Shown here: positions 1 to 8,633 of the stretch, one piece after another
Layout: every line of letters begins with the position of its first letter
Numbering within the stretch: the stretch's first letter is position 1
From: Anaerolineaceae bacterium
Lineage (GTDB): Bacteria > Chloroflexota > Anaerolineae > Anaerolineales > Anaerolineaceae
Length of the DNA: 64,000 bases
Reading direction: 5' to 3'
NCBI GenBank assembly: GCA_029265815.1
Contig: JAJUGU010000004.1
Span: forward strand, 124,001 to 188,000
The notes under the pieces: generated by a model
Seen by the model: only the letters and a program-made list of their open reading frames with translations
Told to the model about the DNA's origin: nothing
Database searches by the model: none
Translations under genes and position numbers: made by a program

Positions 1-705
1 AATGGAAGAAACGGCGAAGTGAAACTACGCCCTCTGGCAGTCCTTCTGGGGGTGTTAACCACCCCTCCGGGGCCACAAATTTATGGCAATCAAGACGGCG
101 TCGTGTTCTATGCGGTGCAGGGAGATCTCGGGTATCACGTGCCATTAATCTTCGATGAATTTATCAGCACACACGGCGGGCTGGAGATTTCCGGTGATCC
201 GGTAGCAGAAACAATTGAAGTTCAACCCGGTCTTTACCGGCAGTGTTTCGAAAATTATTGCCTCGACTACCAGCCATCTGCCGCGGCTGGTCAGCAAGTC
301 AGCATGGCACCACTTGGAAAGCAGTATCTTGAGAATATGCAAGGAGCCAATTCGGGTGAAAAACCACTCGTGGTTTCCAGTAATACCGTATTGCTGCAGG
401 TTTCTGAGCAATATAAACGCCTGCCGTCTACAAGTCCGCAGCGCATTGACATCCTTGTCCTCAAGAAAGAAGATCAGAAACCACTGTCTGGTTTTGAATC
501 CACCCTTGACTTGCTTCTGCCAGATGGAAGCCATTACACCAGTGATATCACAGCCACACAGGCAGACGGTAAGGCATCGGTTATCATCCCGGCAATGAAC
601 GCCATACAGAACGGTTCGATCCTCACCTACAAGGTCTGCCTCAAGGCTGCCGCTGTCGAACCGGTATGTGCATCCGGTAATTACCTCATTTGGAATCTTC
701 CCTGA
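1..705 (+). CDS. C-terminal part of a surface or secreted protein (5' end outside window)
   Basis: The frame is open from the first base, so the GTG at 19 given by the ORF track is probably internal and the gene starts upstream. The visible part carries a stretch (HGGLEISGDPVAE, then LYRQCFENYCLDY) that resembles the 'not a fully-occupied title/LGFP-like' repeats of Chloroflexota exported proteins, followed by a beta-rich region of about 90 residues that looks Ig-like. No catalytic motif is visible. It ends two convergent stops (TGATCA) from the LysM lipoprotein gene. The family is not recognised with certainty; an extracellular location is inferred from composition. Confidence 0.6.
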   Translation, partial: NGRNGEVKLRPLAVLLGVLTTPPGPQIYGNQDGVVFYAVQGDLGYHVPLIFDEFISTHGGLEISGDPVAETIEVQPGLYRQCFENYCLDYQPSAAAGQQVSMAPLGKQYLENMQGANSGEKPLVVSSNTVLLQVSEQYKRLPSTSPQRIDILVLKKEDQKPLSGFESTLDLLLPDGSHYTSDITATQADGKASVIIPAMNAIQNGSILTYKVCLKAAAVEPVCASGNYLIWNLP

Positions 706-1671
706 TCAGGGGAAGGCTTCTCCAAAAACCATGACATTGGCGATTTTTCCCCCTGTGCTGTAAACAGTAATTTCAAATGAATATTCGTCACCCGAAGCAA
801 GACCGGTGCTCACCTCTACCCGGCGCACACCGATCACTTCATCTGAAGCGTTGTAAGCCACTGCAGCAAGAACGATCCGGCTGGCTGACCAACCTTCACC
901 ATCCAGGGTTGCCCCACCATTGAAGACTGCTGATAAACCATCGGGGGCAACGATGAACTGGTTGTCTTCTATCTTTAGGAACATTTGATTCGTGTTTCCA
1001 TTTTCAACCGTAGCGGCGGTCAAGATGTTTAATTCGACATTTGGATTCATGGCGACCGGTGGCGAAAAGTAAGTATAGAAAGGCAGTGCTGTACCCGCTT
1101 TCAGACGGCTGAGTGGAAACTGCGCAGATTGTGAAATCACATCCCCTGAAGAAGGATCCGTCAACCGGAATTCAGCGGTAAGGTTCTCCAGGTCCATTTC
1201 CTGGTCATTCATGATCATCGCAAAGCAATAAAGCCCGCCTGTCAAAGACGGCGTGCAATTGACAGCCTGTACTGGAATGGGTGCCGGTGTGGGATTGGGC
1301 ACCGCCAGTGTGCTCTGTGCAGGTTTCGCTGCAGGAATAATCAATTTCGTCCCGATGGCAAGGTTATAGGGGTTAATATCAGGATTCGCGGCTTTCAGTT
1401 CATCAAGGGTAAGACCGTTCAGATAGGCAATGTCGATCAATGTATCATTCGCTTTCACCGTATACACCCGGGGGGTGGGGGTAATGGTTGGAGCAAGCGT
1501 AGGAGTAGGAGCATCCGGCGGAGTAGGCGTTATTGTGGCGGTTGCTGTGGCAGTCTGGTACGGCGTCAATTGAACCGACTGCGTAGAAGTTATTGGTCCT
1601 GCCGGTTTTTTCTGTGCACATGAAGCCAGAATGATTAAAGTCATGACAATTACAACAATCCGGTGTCTCAT
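706..1671 (-). CDS. LysM-domain lipoprotein
   Basis: The protein begins with a basic N-terminus, a hydrophobic stretch and a lipobox (LASC, Cys about residue 18), so it should be lipid-anchored outside the membrane. A Thr/Pro-rich linker (about 35-68) leads to one LysM domain (about 69-113, YTVKANDTLIDIAYLNGL onward), a fold known to bind peptidoglycan glycans. The remaining 200 residues look like a beta-sandwich with no recognised motif. I choose the ATG at 1671 rather than the upstream ATG at 1680, because the latter lies inside the -10 box TATAAT (1684-1679) and 1671 is 7 nt after it. It is convergent with the partial gene and divergent from the TPR gene. Confidence 0.85.
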   Translation of the reverse strand: MRHRIVVIVMTLIILASCAQKKPAGPITSTQSVQLTPYQTATATATITPTPPDAPTPTLAPTITPTPRVYTVKANDTLIDIAYLNGLTLDELKAANPDINPYNLAIGTKLIIPAAKPAQSTLAVPNPTPAPIPVQAVNCTPSLTGGLYCFAMIMNDQEMDLENLTAEFRLTDPSSGDVISQSAQFPLSRLKAGTALPFYTYFSPPVAMNPNVELNILTAATVENGNTNQMFLKIEDNQFIVAPDGLSAVFNGGATLDGEGWSASRIVLAAVAYNASDEVIGVRRVEVSTGLASGDEYSFEITVYSTGGKIANVMVFGEAFP

Positions 1672-1678
1672 GTTTTGC

Positions 1679-1684
1679 ATTATA
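1679..1684 (-). promoter_or_regulatory. -10 box of leaderless LysM lipoprotein gene
   Basis: TATAAT on the minus strand is followed by 7 nt and then the ATG at 1671, placing the predicted transcription start at the start codon. Confidence 0.6.
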
Positions 1685-1709
1685 CCTGAGTTAATCGTTA
1701 ATTAACCGC

Positions 1710-1738
1710 TTGCCGGTCTTGAAGCCATATGCTAAACT
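1710..1738 (+). promoter_or_regulatory. Promoter of TPR-PBP operon, leaderless
   Basis: TTGCCG (1710-1715), a 17-bp spacer and TGC-TAAACT (extended -10, hexamer 1733-1738) precede the ATG at 1745 by 6 nt. No Shine-Dalgarno sequence fits in the leader. Confidence 0.5.
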
Positions 1739-1744
1739 CAACGC

Positions 1745-3562
1745 ATGACACCAGAAGAGCGTCTTTATCAGGAAGTCAAGGATGCACTGACGCAAAATGA
1801 TCTGCCAAAAGCCCGGCAGCTTCTCACGCAGCTCTTAAAAATTAATCGCAGCAATCCTGAATACTGGCTGTGGATGAGCGGTGTCGTTGAAACCCGCAAA
1901 GAACGCAGCATTTGCCTTAAAGAAGCTCTAAAACTTGATCCTGGCAACCTGACAGTGATCCGTGGTCTTCGTCTTCTCGATGAAAACATACCAGACCCCG
2001 AACCCCCACCTGGCATCAGATTTCTAAAACAGGATTGGAAAACAATCCTCGAAAAAGAGGAGCTTAAACCCGCCGCTGAACCTAAAGTCCGGCGCAAGGC
2101 GATCGCCTGGTCCATCCTGGGTGTGATCGCCCTGGCTCTGGTAACAACCGGTATCATCCTGGGTCTGCGCCCAAAAATTAAACCTGGCACAAATACAGTG
2201 CTTAAATTTTCTCTAACCCCGCCCCCCACAGAAACCGTTGTGATCACCCCCTCAGCCACATTCGAAGGTCCGCCCCCTCTCTGGACGCTGCTGGAAGCAA
2301 CATTTACCCCTACCCCGCTCTATGTGGCTACACCCCACAACCTGACCGAAGCGTACCGCGCAGCAATGAAAGCGTATGAGAAAGGTGAGTGGGCAAAAGC
2401 GCTTGAATACTTCAAGCAAGTGCTTGGCACTGAACCCAATTCACCAGATATCCAGTACTACATCGGGGAATCCTTCCGCTTCCTGGAGCAATACAAGAAC
2501 GCTGTCGCCGCGTATGATGCCGCGCTCAAAATCGACCCTGCCTTTGCTCCTGCTTATTTAGGTAAAGCCCGCGTACAGCTTCAAACCAACCCGCCTGATG
2601 CAAATGCGGCTGAAAAGAATCTGAAAAAAGCCGTGGAACTTGATCCTTTGATGCACGAAGCCATTCTGGAACTTGCCAATACCAGCCTCGCACGCGGAGA
2701 TGCTGAAGCCGCTCTAGACTATACCAGCCAGCTTGCCAGCAGCATGCCCCGCTCATCGCTCGTTGAAACGATCCGTGCTCAGGCGTTCTTGCTGCAGGGT
2801 GAGAATAGCCTCGCCTTAGACGCAATCGAAAATGCCAATCGATATGATGTATCTTCATTACCGGTATACAAACTATGGGCTGAGATCCTGCAGGCCAACG
2901 AACGCTACGAAGATTCCCTCAAACCCTTGAATACCTATCTCACATACAGCCACAGTGATGCCGAGACTGACCTCATGCTGGCCAAAGCGCATTTTTCTGC
3001 CGGGAACCTGGAAGAAGCACTCACTGCAGTGAACCATGCGCTTTCCTCTGACAACATGCTGGTTGATGCCCTGGTCATCCGCGGTAATATCTACCTTTAT
3101 CAAGAAGAGATTGATCTGGCTGAAAAAGATTTCGACCGCGCACTAGCCCTGCAGCCTAAATCTTTCGAAGCCAATATTGGTCAGATCCGCATTGCTCTTC
3201 TGCAAGACTACCCCGGACTGGCGTTCGAGTATGTGAAGGTTGCGGTGGAGTTGGCAAAAAGCGACCTTGAGAAAGCAACCGCCCTCTACTGGCGCGCTGT
3301 CTCATTGATCGAACTGGGTGAGACGAATTCCGCAATTCGTGACCTTGAAACTGTTTTAGCGCTTCCTGAAGATGTTTTACCAGATGAACTGCGCAAACAG
3401 GCTGAAGAAGCCTACCTGCCGCTGGTTACCCCAACCCCCAGCCTTACTCCTACAGAAACGGTCACGCCTTCCATTACGCCTACACCCAGCAAAACATCAA
3501 TCGTAACCCTCACTCCAACCCGTACGGCGGCCCGCACGCCAACTCGCACGCCAACTCATTAG
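1745..3562 (+). CDS. Membrane-anchored TPR protein with Thr/Pro-rich tail
   Basis: This 605-residue protein has an N-terminal TPR-like helical segment (about 1-80), one transmembrane helix (about 118-141, AIAWSILGVIALALV), a Thr/Pro linker, then a long array of TPR repeats (about 200-550; EYFKQVLGTEPNSPDIQYYIG is typical), and a low-complexity tail of TPTPS/TPTRT units. TPRs act as protein-interaction scaffolds, so it probably organises an envelope complex. It ends 6 nt before the GTG of the PBP-like gene, so the two form an operon and may work together at the cell wall (inference). Confidence 0.85.
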   Translation: MTPEERLYQEVKDALTQNDLPKARQLLTQLLKINRSNPEYWLWMSGVVETRKERSICLKEALKLDPGNLTVIRGLRLLDENIPDPEPPPGIRFLKQDWKTILEKEELKPAAEPKVRRKAIAWSILGVIALALVTTGIILGLRPKIKPGTNTVLKFSLTPPPTETVVITPSATFEGPPPLWTLLEATFTPTPLYVATPHNLTEAYRAAMKAYEKGEWAKALEYFKQVLGTEPNSPDIQYYIGESFRFLEQYKNAVAAYDAALKIDPAFAPAYLGKARVQLQTNPPDANAAEKNLKKAVELDPLMHEAILELANTSLARGDAEAALDYTSQLASSMPRSSLVETIRAQAFLLQGENSLALDAIENANRYDVSSLPVYKLWAEILQANERYEDSLKPLNTYLTYSHSDAETDLMLAKAHFSAGNLEEALTAVNHALSSDNMLVDALVIRGNIYLYQEEIDLAEKDFDRALALQPKSFEANIGQIRIALLQDYPGLAFEYVKVAVELAKSDLEKATALYWRAVSLIELGETNSAIRDLETVLALPEDVLPDELRKQAEEAYLPLVTPTPSLTPTETVTPSITPTPSKTSIVTLTPTRTAARTPTRTPTH

Positions 3563-3568
3563 AAAACT

Positions 3569-6448
3569 GTGCGCAAAACTGAACTGTTCCTGCTGATCAA
3601 GAATCGACACCTCACCCGACAGGCTCATACCAGCCGGGTAAACCGTCTTATGAGGTATCTAGCAGTTGCACTGACCGCAATTTTCTCGATCGCGATTGCC
3701 CTGGCACTGTTCGGAAGTGGTTTTCTTTATGCAAAAATTACGGCTGATCTTCCTTCTGTGCAAGTTCTGCCGGTGCTGCTCAATGCCAGCGATGGAGAGC
3801 TGCTTACCCCCAGCCGCCTGCTAGACCGTTCAGGCGAAGTTGTTCTTTTTACATATCAAGACCCCGGAATTGAACGCAAGTATCTTTACGTTGATCCCGC
3901 AGAAACCGATCATATCAGCCCGCAAATGTTGCGAACCATCACCGCAGCGATGGAACCCGCCTTCTGGGAATCTCCGGGTTATGACCTGAAACAATGGAAT
4001 AACCCCGAACCTCAGACCATTGCCGAAAGATTGGTAGATGAACTCTTGCTTGATGGTGAACCTGCTTCGCAGACGCGCAGCCTCCGCATGCGCTTGCTGG
4101 CAGGTCAGGTGGTGGCTCAATATGGCAGAACGCGCGTTCTTGAATGGTATCTAAACAGCGCCTGGTTCGGTCATTACGCTTACGGTGTGGAAAGTGCTGC
4201 GCAGCTCTATCTCAATAAATCTGCTTCAGACCTTACGCTTGCAGAAGCTGCTCTGCTGACCCCATTGCTAGAAAGCCCCGCTCTGAATCCGCTGGATGCC
4301 CCCGACGCCGCGCTGAAAGCCCAGCGTGAATTTCTCGCGAAATTACTTAAGAACGGGGTGATTAATGAAAAGGAATACAAAGCAGCGTTGGAAGAAGATC
4401 TGAACCTGCGCCAAAAAACCGTCCAACCCTCATCTATTGCCGCCGGATTTATGAAACAGGTTGAACGCCAGATGAACAGTACGCTGGGCAGCCAACGCGT
4501 TCAGCGCGGCGGAGTGGACGTGATCACCACTCTGGATGCCGACCTGCAGCAGCAATTCCAGTGCACAACCGCCACCCAGCTTATCCGCGTGCAAAGCAGC
4601 AACATTTCTGGTGTTGCCCCTGCTCAGATTGATTGTGATGCGTCGCTTCTGTTGCCAACACAGAGCTTCCTCAGCGAATCAATATCAGGTCTTGCAGCCG
4701 GTGGTTTGATCATGGATCCCGCCACCGGTGAAGTACTGGCTTACCAGGACCCCGTAACGCTCGATGGTGAATCGCTGCCAGATAGTGGCTACGAACCCGG
4801 GTCTCTGCTCACCCCCTTTATTGCTGCCGCTTCCTTTGCCCGCGGGTATTCCCCTGGCAGTTTACTCTGGGATATTCCCAGCACCACGTCGCCTGTCATG
4901 AATACATCAGGCACATCTACCATTGAATACCATGGTGCAGTCAATATTCGTAGTGCAGTGGCAAACGATTACTTGAATCCACTCGTGTCACTGGTCAATA
5001 ACGTGGGCGCAGGCAATGTGTGGATGACAGCTTCCGCCGCCGGATTGACATCCCTTAAAAATGCCCCATATGATGCTAGCCCGCTCATCTCCAACACCAA
5101 GACCAGTCTGTTCCAACTTGCCACCGGATACAGCACTCTTGCCAATTCAGGGGTGCGCGCAGGCGTGTTTGACTCTCAAACATCCGAGATCATCCCCAAT
5201 ACCGTTTTACGCGCTGAAACAACCACGGGCCGAATCCTGTTGGATAATTCAACTCCTGCCACCAGCTCCATTTTAAGCCAACCTCTGGTTTACCTGGTTA
5301 ATCATATATTAAGTGATGAGAGCGCGCGTTGGCCCAGCATGGGATATCCAAATGTGCTCGAAATTGGCTCACCGGTTGCTGTCAAAACGGGCAGCGCAAC
5401 CAACGGTCACCAGGTCTGGACGGTAGGATACACGTCACAACGCCTAGTTTTGGTATGGATGAGAGATGATTTAGAAATCTCGACCGATTCGCAATTAAAT
5501 ACCCGTATGCCAGCTGGAATCTGGCACGCGCTTATGCGTTATGTCACGCGCACAGAAACCTTTACAGGCTGGGAAATGCCCACCGGTGTCACTTCAATGC
5601 AGGTCTGCAGTCCGTCTGGTATGCTTCCCACCGCAGACTGCCCCAGTATTGTGACCGATGTTTTTCTGCTCGGTAATGAACCAACCATCGCTGACACACT
5701 TTATACACGTATCAAAATTAACCGCGAAACAGGTCAGCGCGCCACAGTCTTCACCCAGCCTGACCTGGTTGAAGAACGCGTGTTCATGGATGTGCCGGCT
5801 GAAGCCCGTGAATGGGCACTGCAGGCCGGGATCGCGCTTGCCCCGCAAGGGTACGATTCCATTCAACTGACACAGCCTGACCCCAATGTGATGATCACTG
5901 AACCCGGACTGTTTTCAGTCGTTGCTGGCACAGTCAAGATCCGTGGGACTGCTTCAGGTGAAGGTTTTGTTTCTTACACCCTGCAAGTCGGCGCTGGAAT
6001 CAACCCCGATAGCTGGCTGCAGATCGGCGAGTCTGGCAGCCAGGCCGTGATCAACAACACGCTTGCTGAGTGGGATACCTCTGGGTTAAACGGTTTATAC
6101 GCCATTCGGCTGACGGTTGTGGGCGCTGACAACCTCATTAAGACCGCCATCACCCAGGTAACCGTGGATAACACCCCGCCTTCCGCGCGGATCACCTACC
6201 CGCAGGCAGGGCAGTTGGTGAAACCAGTACGCGGCGGTGTTACCCTTACCGCTTCTGTTGAGGATCTGGTTGGAATCGATAAGGTGGAATGGTGGGTGGA
6301 CGGCAAACTGGTTTCCACCCAGAATGCTGAACCTTATGTTAATCAGTTGCTTTCAGAATCAGGAAAACATAAAGCCCTGGTCAAGGCCTGGGATCAGGCT
6401 GGCAACCAGGTGAAATCAGTAGAAATTTCCTTTGAGATTTCAGACTAA
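3569..6448 (+). CDS. Class A penicillin-binding protein homologue with degenerate active sites
   Basis: The 959-residue protein has one N-terminal transmembrane helix (about 29-54), a GT51 glycosyltransferase-like region (about 95-290), a transpeptidase-like region (about 375-690) and C-terminal Ig-like modules (about 770-955), the layout of PBP1C-like bifunctional enzymes. The GT51 fourth motif is recognisable (VLEWYLNSAWFGHYAYG). However, the EDxxFxxHxG motif reads MEPAFWESPG, and the second glutamate position (RKxxE) reads RSLRM. In the transpeptidase the SxxK motif is SLLT (412-415) and SxN appears to be DYL, although KTG (606-608) remains. It is therefore probably a non-catalytic or altered PBP. 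The GTG start lies 6 nt after the TPR gene. Confidence 0.85.
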   Translation: MRKTELFLLIKNRHLTRQAHTSRVNRLMRYLAVALTAIFSIAIALALFGSGFLYAKITADLPSVQVLPVLLNASDGELLTPSRLLDRSGEVVLFTYQDPGIERKYLYVDPAETDHISPQMLRTITAAMEPAFWESPGYDLKQWNNPEPQTIAERLVDELLLDGEPASQTRSLRMRLLAGQVVAQYGRTRVLEWYLNSAWFGHYAYGVESAAQLYLNKSASDLTLAEAALLTPLLESPALNPLDAPDAALKAQREFLAKLLKNGVINEKEYKAALEEDLNLRQKTVQPSSIAAGFMKQVERQMNSTLGSQRVQRGGVDVITTLDADLQQQFQCTTATQLIRVQSSNISGVAPAQIDCDASLLLPTQSFLSESISGLAAGGLIMDPATGEVLAYQDPVTLDGESLPDSGYEPGSLLTPFIAAASFARGYSPGSLLWDIPSTTSPVMNTSGTSTIEYHGAVNIRSAVANDYLNPLVSLVNNVGAGNVWMTASAAGLTSLKNAPYDASPLISNTKTSLFQLATGYSTLANSGVRAGVFDSQTSEIIPNTVLRAETTTGRILLDNSTPATSSILSQPLVYLVNHILSDESARWPSMGYPNVLEIGSPVAVKTGSATNGHQVWTVGYTSQRLVLVWMRDDLEISTDSQLNTRMPAGIWHALMRYVTRTETFTGWEMPTGVTSMQVCSPSGMLPTADCPSIVTDVFLLGNEPTIADTLYTRIKINRETGQRATVFTQPDLVEERVFMDVPAEAREWALQAGIALAPQGYDSIQLTQPDPNVMITEPGLFSVVAGTVKIRGTASGEGFVSYTLQVGAGINPDSWLQIGESGSQAVINNTLAEWDTSGLNGLYAIRLTVVGADNLIKTAITQVTVDNTPPSARITYPQAGQLVKPVRGGVTLTASVEDLVGIDKVEWWVDGKLVSTQNAEPYVNQLLSESGKHKALVKAWDQAGNQVKSVEISFEISD

Positions 6449-6449
6449 C

Positions 6450-7133
6450 TTAGTTGTTTTGATTAAAAAGCGTGAGCAGTTCTGACAGATCATTAAGGAT
6501 CAAGTCTGCACCCGCACGCTGTAATTCATCTTTCGTACCAAAACCACACAACAAACCCACCGTTTGCGCTCCGGCCCGTTTTCCGGCGAGCACATCAACC
6601 GTTGTGTCACCGATCATCAGGCAATTTTCGGGGTTCAGGTTCATGCGCTGTGCAGCGTATATTACCGGATGCGGGTAAGGTTTTCCGCGCTCACAGGTTT
6701 GTGAAGTCACCACTTCACGAAAAAGCGAGTTTAGATTAAATCGCTCAAGAAATTCCCGCGTCGAATTCTGATCTCGGGCGCTCACTACAGAAAGGGGATA
6801 GCGCTGATGCACAAATTCCAGTAATTCCCTGGCTCCTTTCATCAAGATAAACGGTCTGATGGTTTTCCGCTTGCATTTAGACAGACGTTCATAAAGGCGA
6901 GCGAAATTATCGTCAAGGCTGAGAGAATCAGCCCAGCGGTACATCTCATTCATTGGTGATTCAGTGACCATCACCAACCAGCGGGCAAACGGCCTTAAAT
7001 TTCCATCTCTGGCGAGAAAGCGAAAAGGTCGGAGGAATCTTTCGAGGTTTTCCACCCAGACATCATCAGTGTCGCTGATCGTCCCATCAACGTCAAAACA
7101 TAACCCTTTGATGCGTGAAAAATCGATTGACAT
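6450..7133 (-). CDS. HAD-superfamily hydrolase, phosphoglycolate-phosphatase-like
   Basis: HAD motif I is CFDVDGTISDTDD near residue 12, motif II is the S in PLSVVSARDQ, the lysine of motif III lies in ERGKPYPHP, and motif IV is MIGDTTVDVLAGKRAG. The 227-residue length with an alpha-helical cap between motifs I and II fits subclass I phosphatases such as phosphoglycolate phosphatase or pyrophosphatase PpaX; the substrate cannot be read from the sequence. The ATG lies 2 nt after the stop of the upstream HExxH gene and has no clear ribosome site, so translation is probably coupled. It is convergent with the PBP-like gene. Confidence 0.88.
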   Translation of the reverse strand: MSIDFSRIKGLCFDVDGTISDTDDVWVENLERFLRPFRFLARDGNLRPFARWLVMVTESPMNEMYRWADSLSLDDNFARLYERLSKCKRKTIRPFILMKGARELLEFVHQRYPLSVVSARDQNSTREFLERFNLNSLFREVVTSQTCERGKPYPHPVIYAAQRMNLNPENCLMIGDTTVDVLAGKRAGAQTVGLLCGFGTKDELQRAGADLILNDLSELLTLFNQNN

Positions 7134-7135
7134 GG

Positions 7136-8515
7136 TTAGTTATTAAAATCAGTCAGGAGTTGCAGCGCGTTGTCACTGATGGATTTAGAAGAACTCATCA
7201 ACCAGAGCACTTCTTTTCCAGCTTTACGCATCGTGATCTGACCATCTGTGTCAGAAGTCCAGGTGATGCGGTTATTCTTGTCCAGGCTTGGAATACCCCA
7301 GCGGGCCTTTCCATAATCCCCAGAGAGTGAAAAGAACTCATCAGCATCCTGCGGTGTCTCCCAGGAAATGCGCCACACGAACAGGTAATCTTCAGAATCA
7401 TCATCAACGTAATAAAGATAAGTGTCGCCACCCCAGCCTTCGGCGGCAGCTTTAGCTGTCTCATCATCCATCTGGAATTGGTCAGAGTAACCCTGTGCCA
7501 GAATCAGATAGGTGTACCACTCGCCCATCACATTATTATCCAGCTCAGACCATCCATCACCCAGTATGGATTTAAAGTCAGGCATGTTTACCTTCACCGG
7601 TGTATCTGAAGGATATTTTTCGGGGTGAAGGATCTGTTCCGTTGAAACGGGTGGATTGGCATAAGCATCATCCACCGCCTGCCAACCGCCTTCATTGTAA
7701 AGAGTCTCCACAAAGGCATACCCCTGGTCGTAAGGGAAGAGAAAATCCTGTTTCATGAAGGCCGGCGCAGAATCATATACCGGACTGATGTAATCGTTCT
7801 GGAAGGAGAGGAGATCCTGCTTATCCTTTTTTGTGCTGTACTGGATGAACCACTGGGTCTCTGACAGGGTGGCGTCCCCTTCAATTAATGCCGTGACCGC
7901 CGCGCAGTATTCGGTATCTGCTTCGCAGGTCTCGTCATTGAGTTTCATCCCATTTTCCAGGTCATAATTTTGATCCTGTAAGACGTGGGTGAACTCATGC
8001 GCGTATGTCATGCGCTCCATGCCGCCAAAGTTCTCGCCAGCGATCACATACATTTCCTTGGTTTCCTGATCGTAATAGCCCGCGATCTGTTCTGAATAGA
8101 GATCTAGATAAAATTGGTGTAAATCAAAACCCGGCTCAAGCAGACCCAGTGTGCTCAGAATTTTTCCATCCTCACGGGCATCCTCATCTGTATAGTCTTT
8201 GAAGAAATCGTTAATGACCACCTCTTCGAGTTCCGCAGGGGTCATCAGTGCTCGTTCCAGATCAGCCTTTTGATTCAATCCACGGTTGGTCTGCACTTCT
8301 TCTTGAATCTGGTTCATCTGTTTGATAATCTCAGGAGAAAGCGTGCCTTCCTCGACGGGGGTTTCAGGTTCTTCTGTGGTTACCACAGCAGTGGGGGCGG
8401 TGTAATTCTTTTGCGCTTTCAACAGGAAAAAGCCGCCCACAATGAAAGCTGCGCTCAAGAGCACGCATCCTGAAATGACCAAAACCAGTATCGAAATGCC
8501 AACTTTATTTTTCAT
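7136..8515 (-). CDS. Membrane-anchored HExxH putative metallopeptidase
   Basis: An N-terminal transmembrane helix (about 7-32) is followed by a Thr/Glu/Pro linker and an extracytoplasmic domain. The domain has a zinc-protease motif HEFTH (173-177) and a downstream EGDA (Glu about 212) that could be the third ligand, as in gluzincins. Similar proteins of about 450 residues occur widely in Anaerolineae without a known substrate. I do not recognise a named peptidase family beyond this. It is the first gene of a two-gene unit with the HAD hydrolase and is divergent from miaB. Confidence 0.75.
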   Translation of the reverse strand: MKNKVGISILVLVISGCVLLSAAFIVGGFFLLKAQKNYTAPTAVVTTEEPETPVEEGTLSPEIIKQMNQIQEEVQTNRGLNQKADLERALMTPAELEEVVINDFFKDYTDEDAREDGKILSTLGLLEPGFDLHQFYLDLYSEQIAGYYDQETKEMYVIAGENFGGMERMTYAHEFTHVLQDQNYDLENGMKLNDETCEADTEYCAAVTALIEGDATLSETQWFIQYSTKKDKQDLLSFQNDYISPVYDSAPAFMKQDFLFPYDQGYAFVETLYNEGGWQAVDDAYANPPVSTEQILHPEKYPSDTPVKVNMPDFKSILGDGWSELDNNVMGEWYTYLILAQGYSDQFQMDDETAKAAAEGWGGDTYLYYVDDDSEDYLFVWRISWETPQDADEFFSLSGDYGKARWGIPSLDKNNRITWTSDTDGQITMRKAGKEVLWLMSSSKSISDNALQLLTDFNN

Positions 8516-8620
8516 TTTTCGCTGCCTTTTTGAATGATCGAATGGCGACCCGGGTTGATAATTGAAGTAATTTTACCAAAGGATGAACATCCTCAATGAT
8601 GGAAACTCCGCGTTTCGCGT

Positions 8621-8626
8621 TATAAT
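8621..8626 (+). promoter_or_regulatory. -10 box of leaderless miaB
   Basis: A perfect TATAAT lies 7 nt before the ATG at 8634. This rules against the longer ORF start at 8583, which lies upstream of the promoter. Confidence 0.6.
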
Positions 8627-8633
8627 CACGCCC

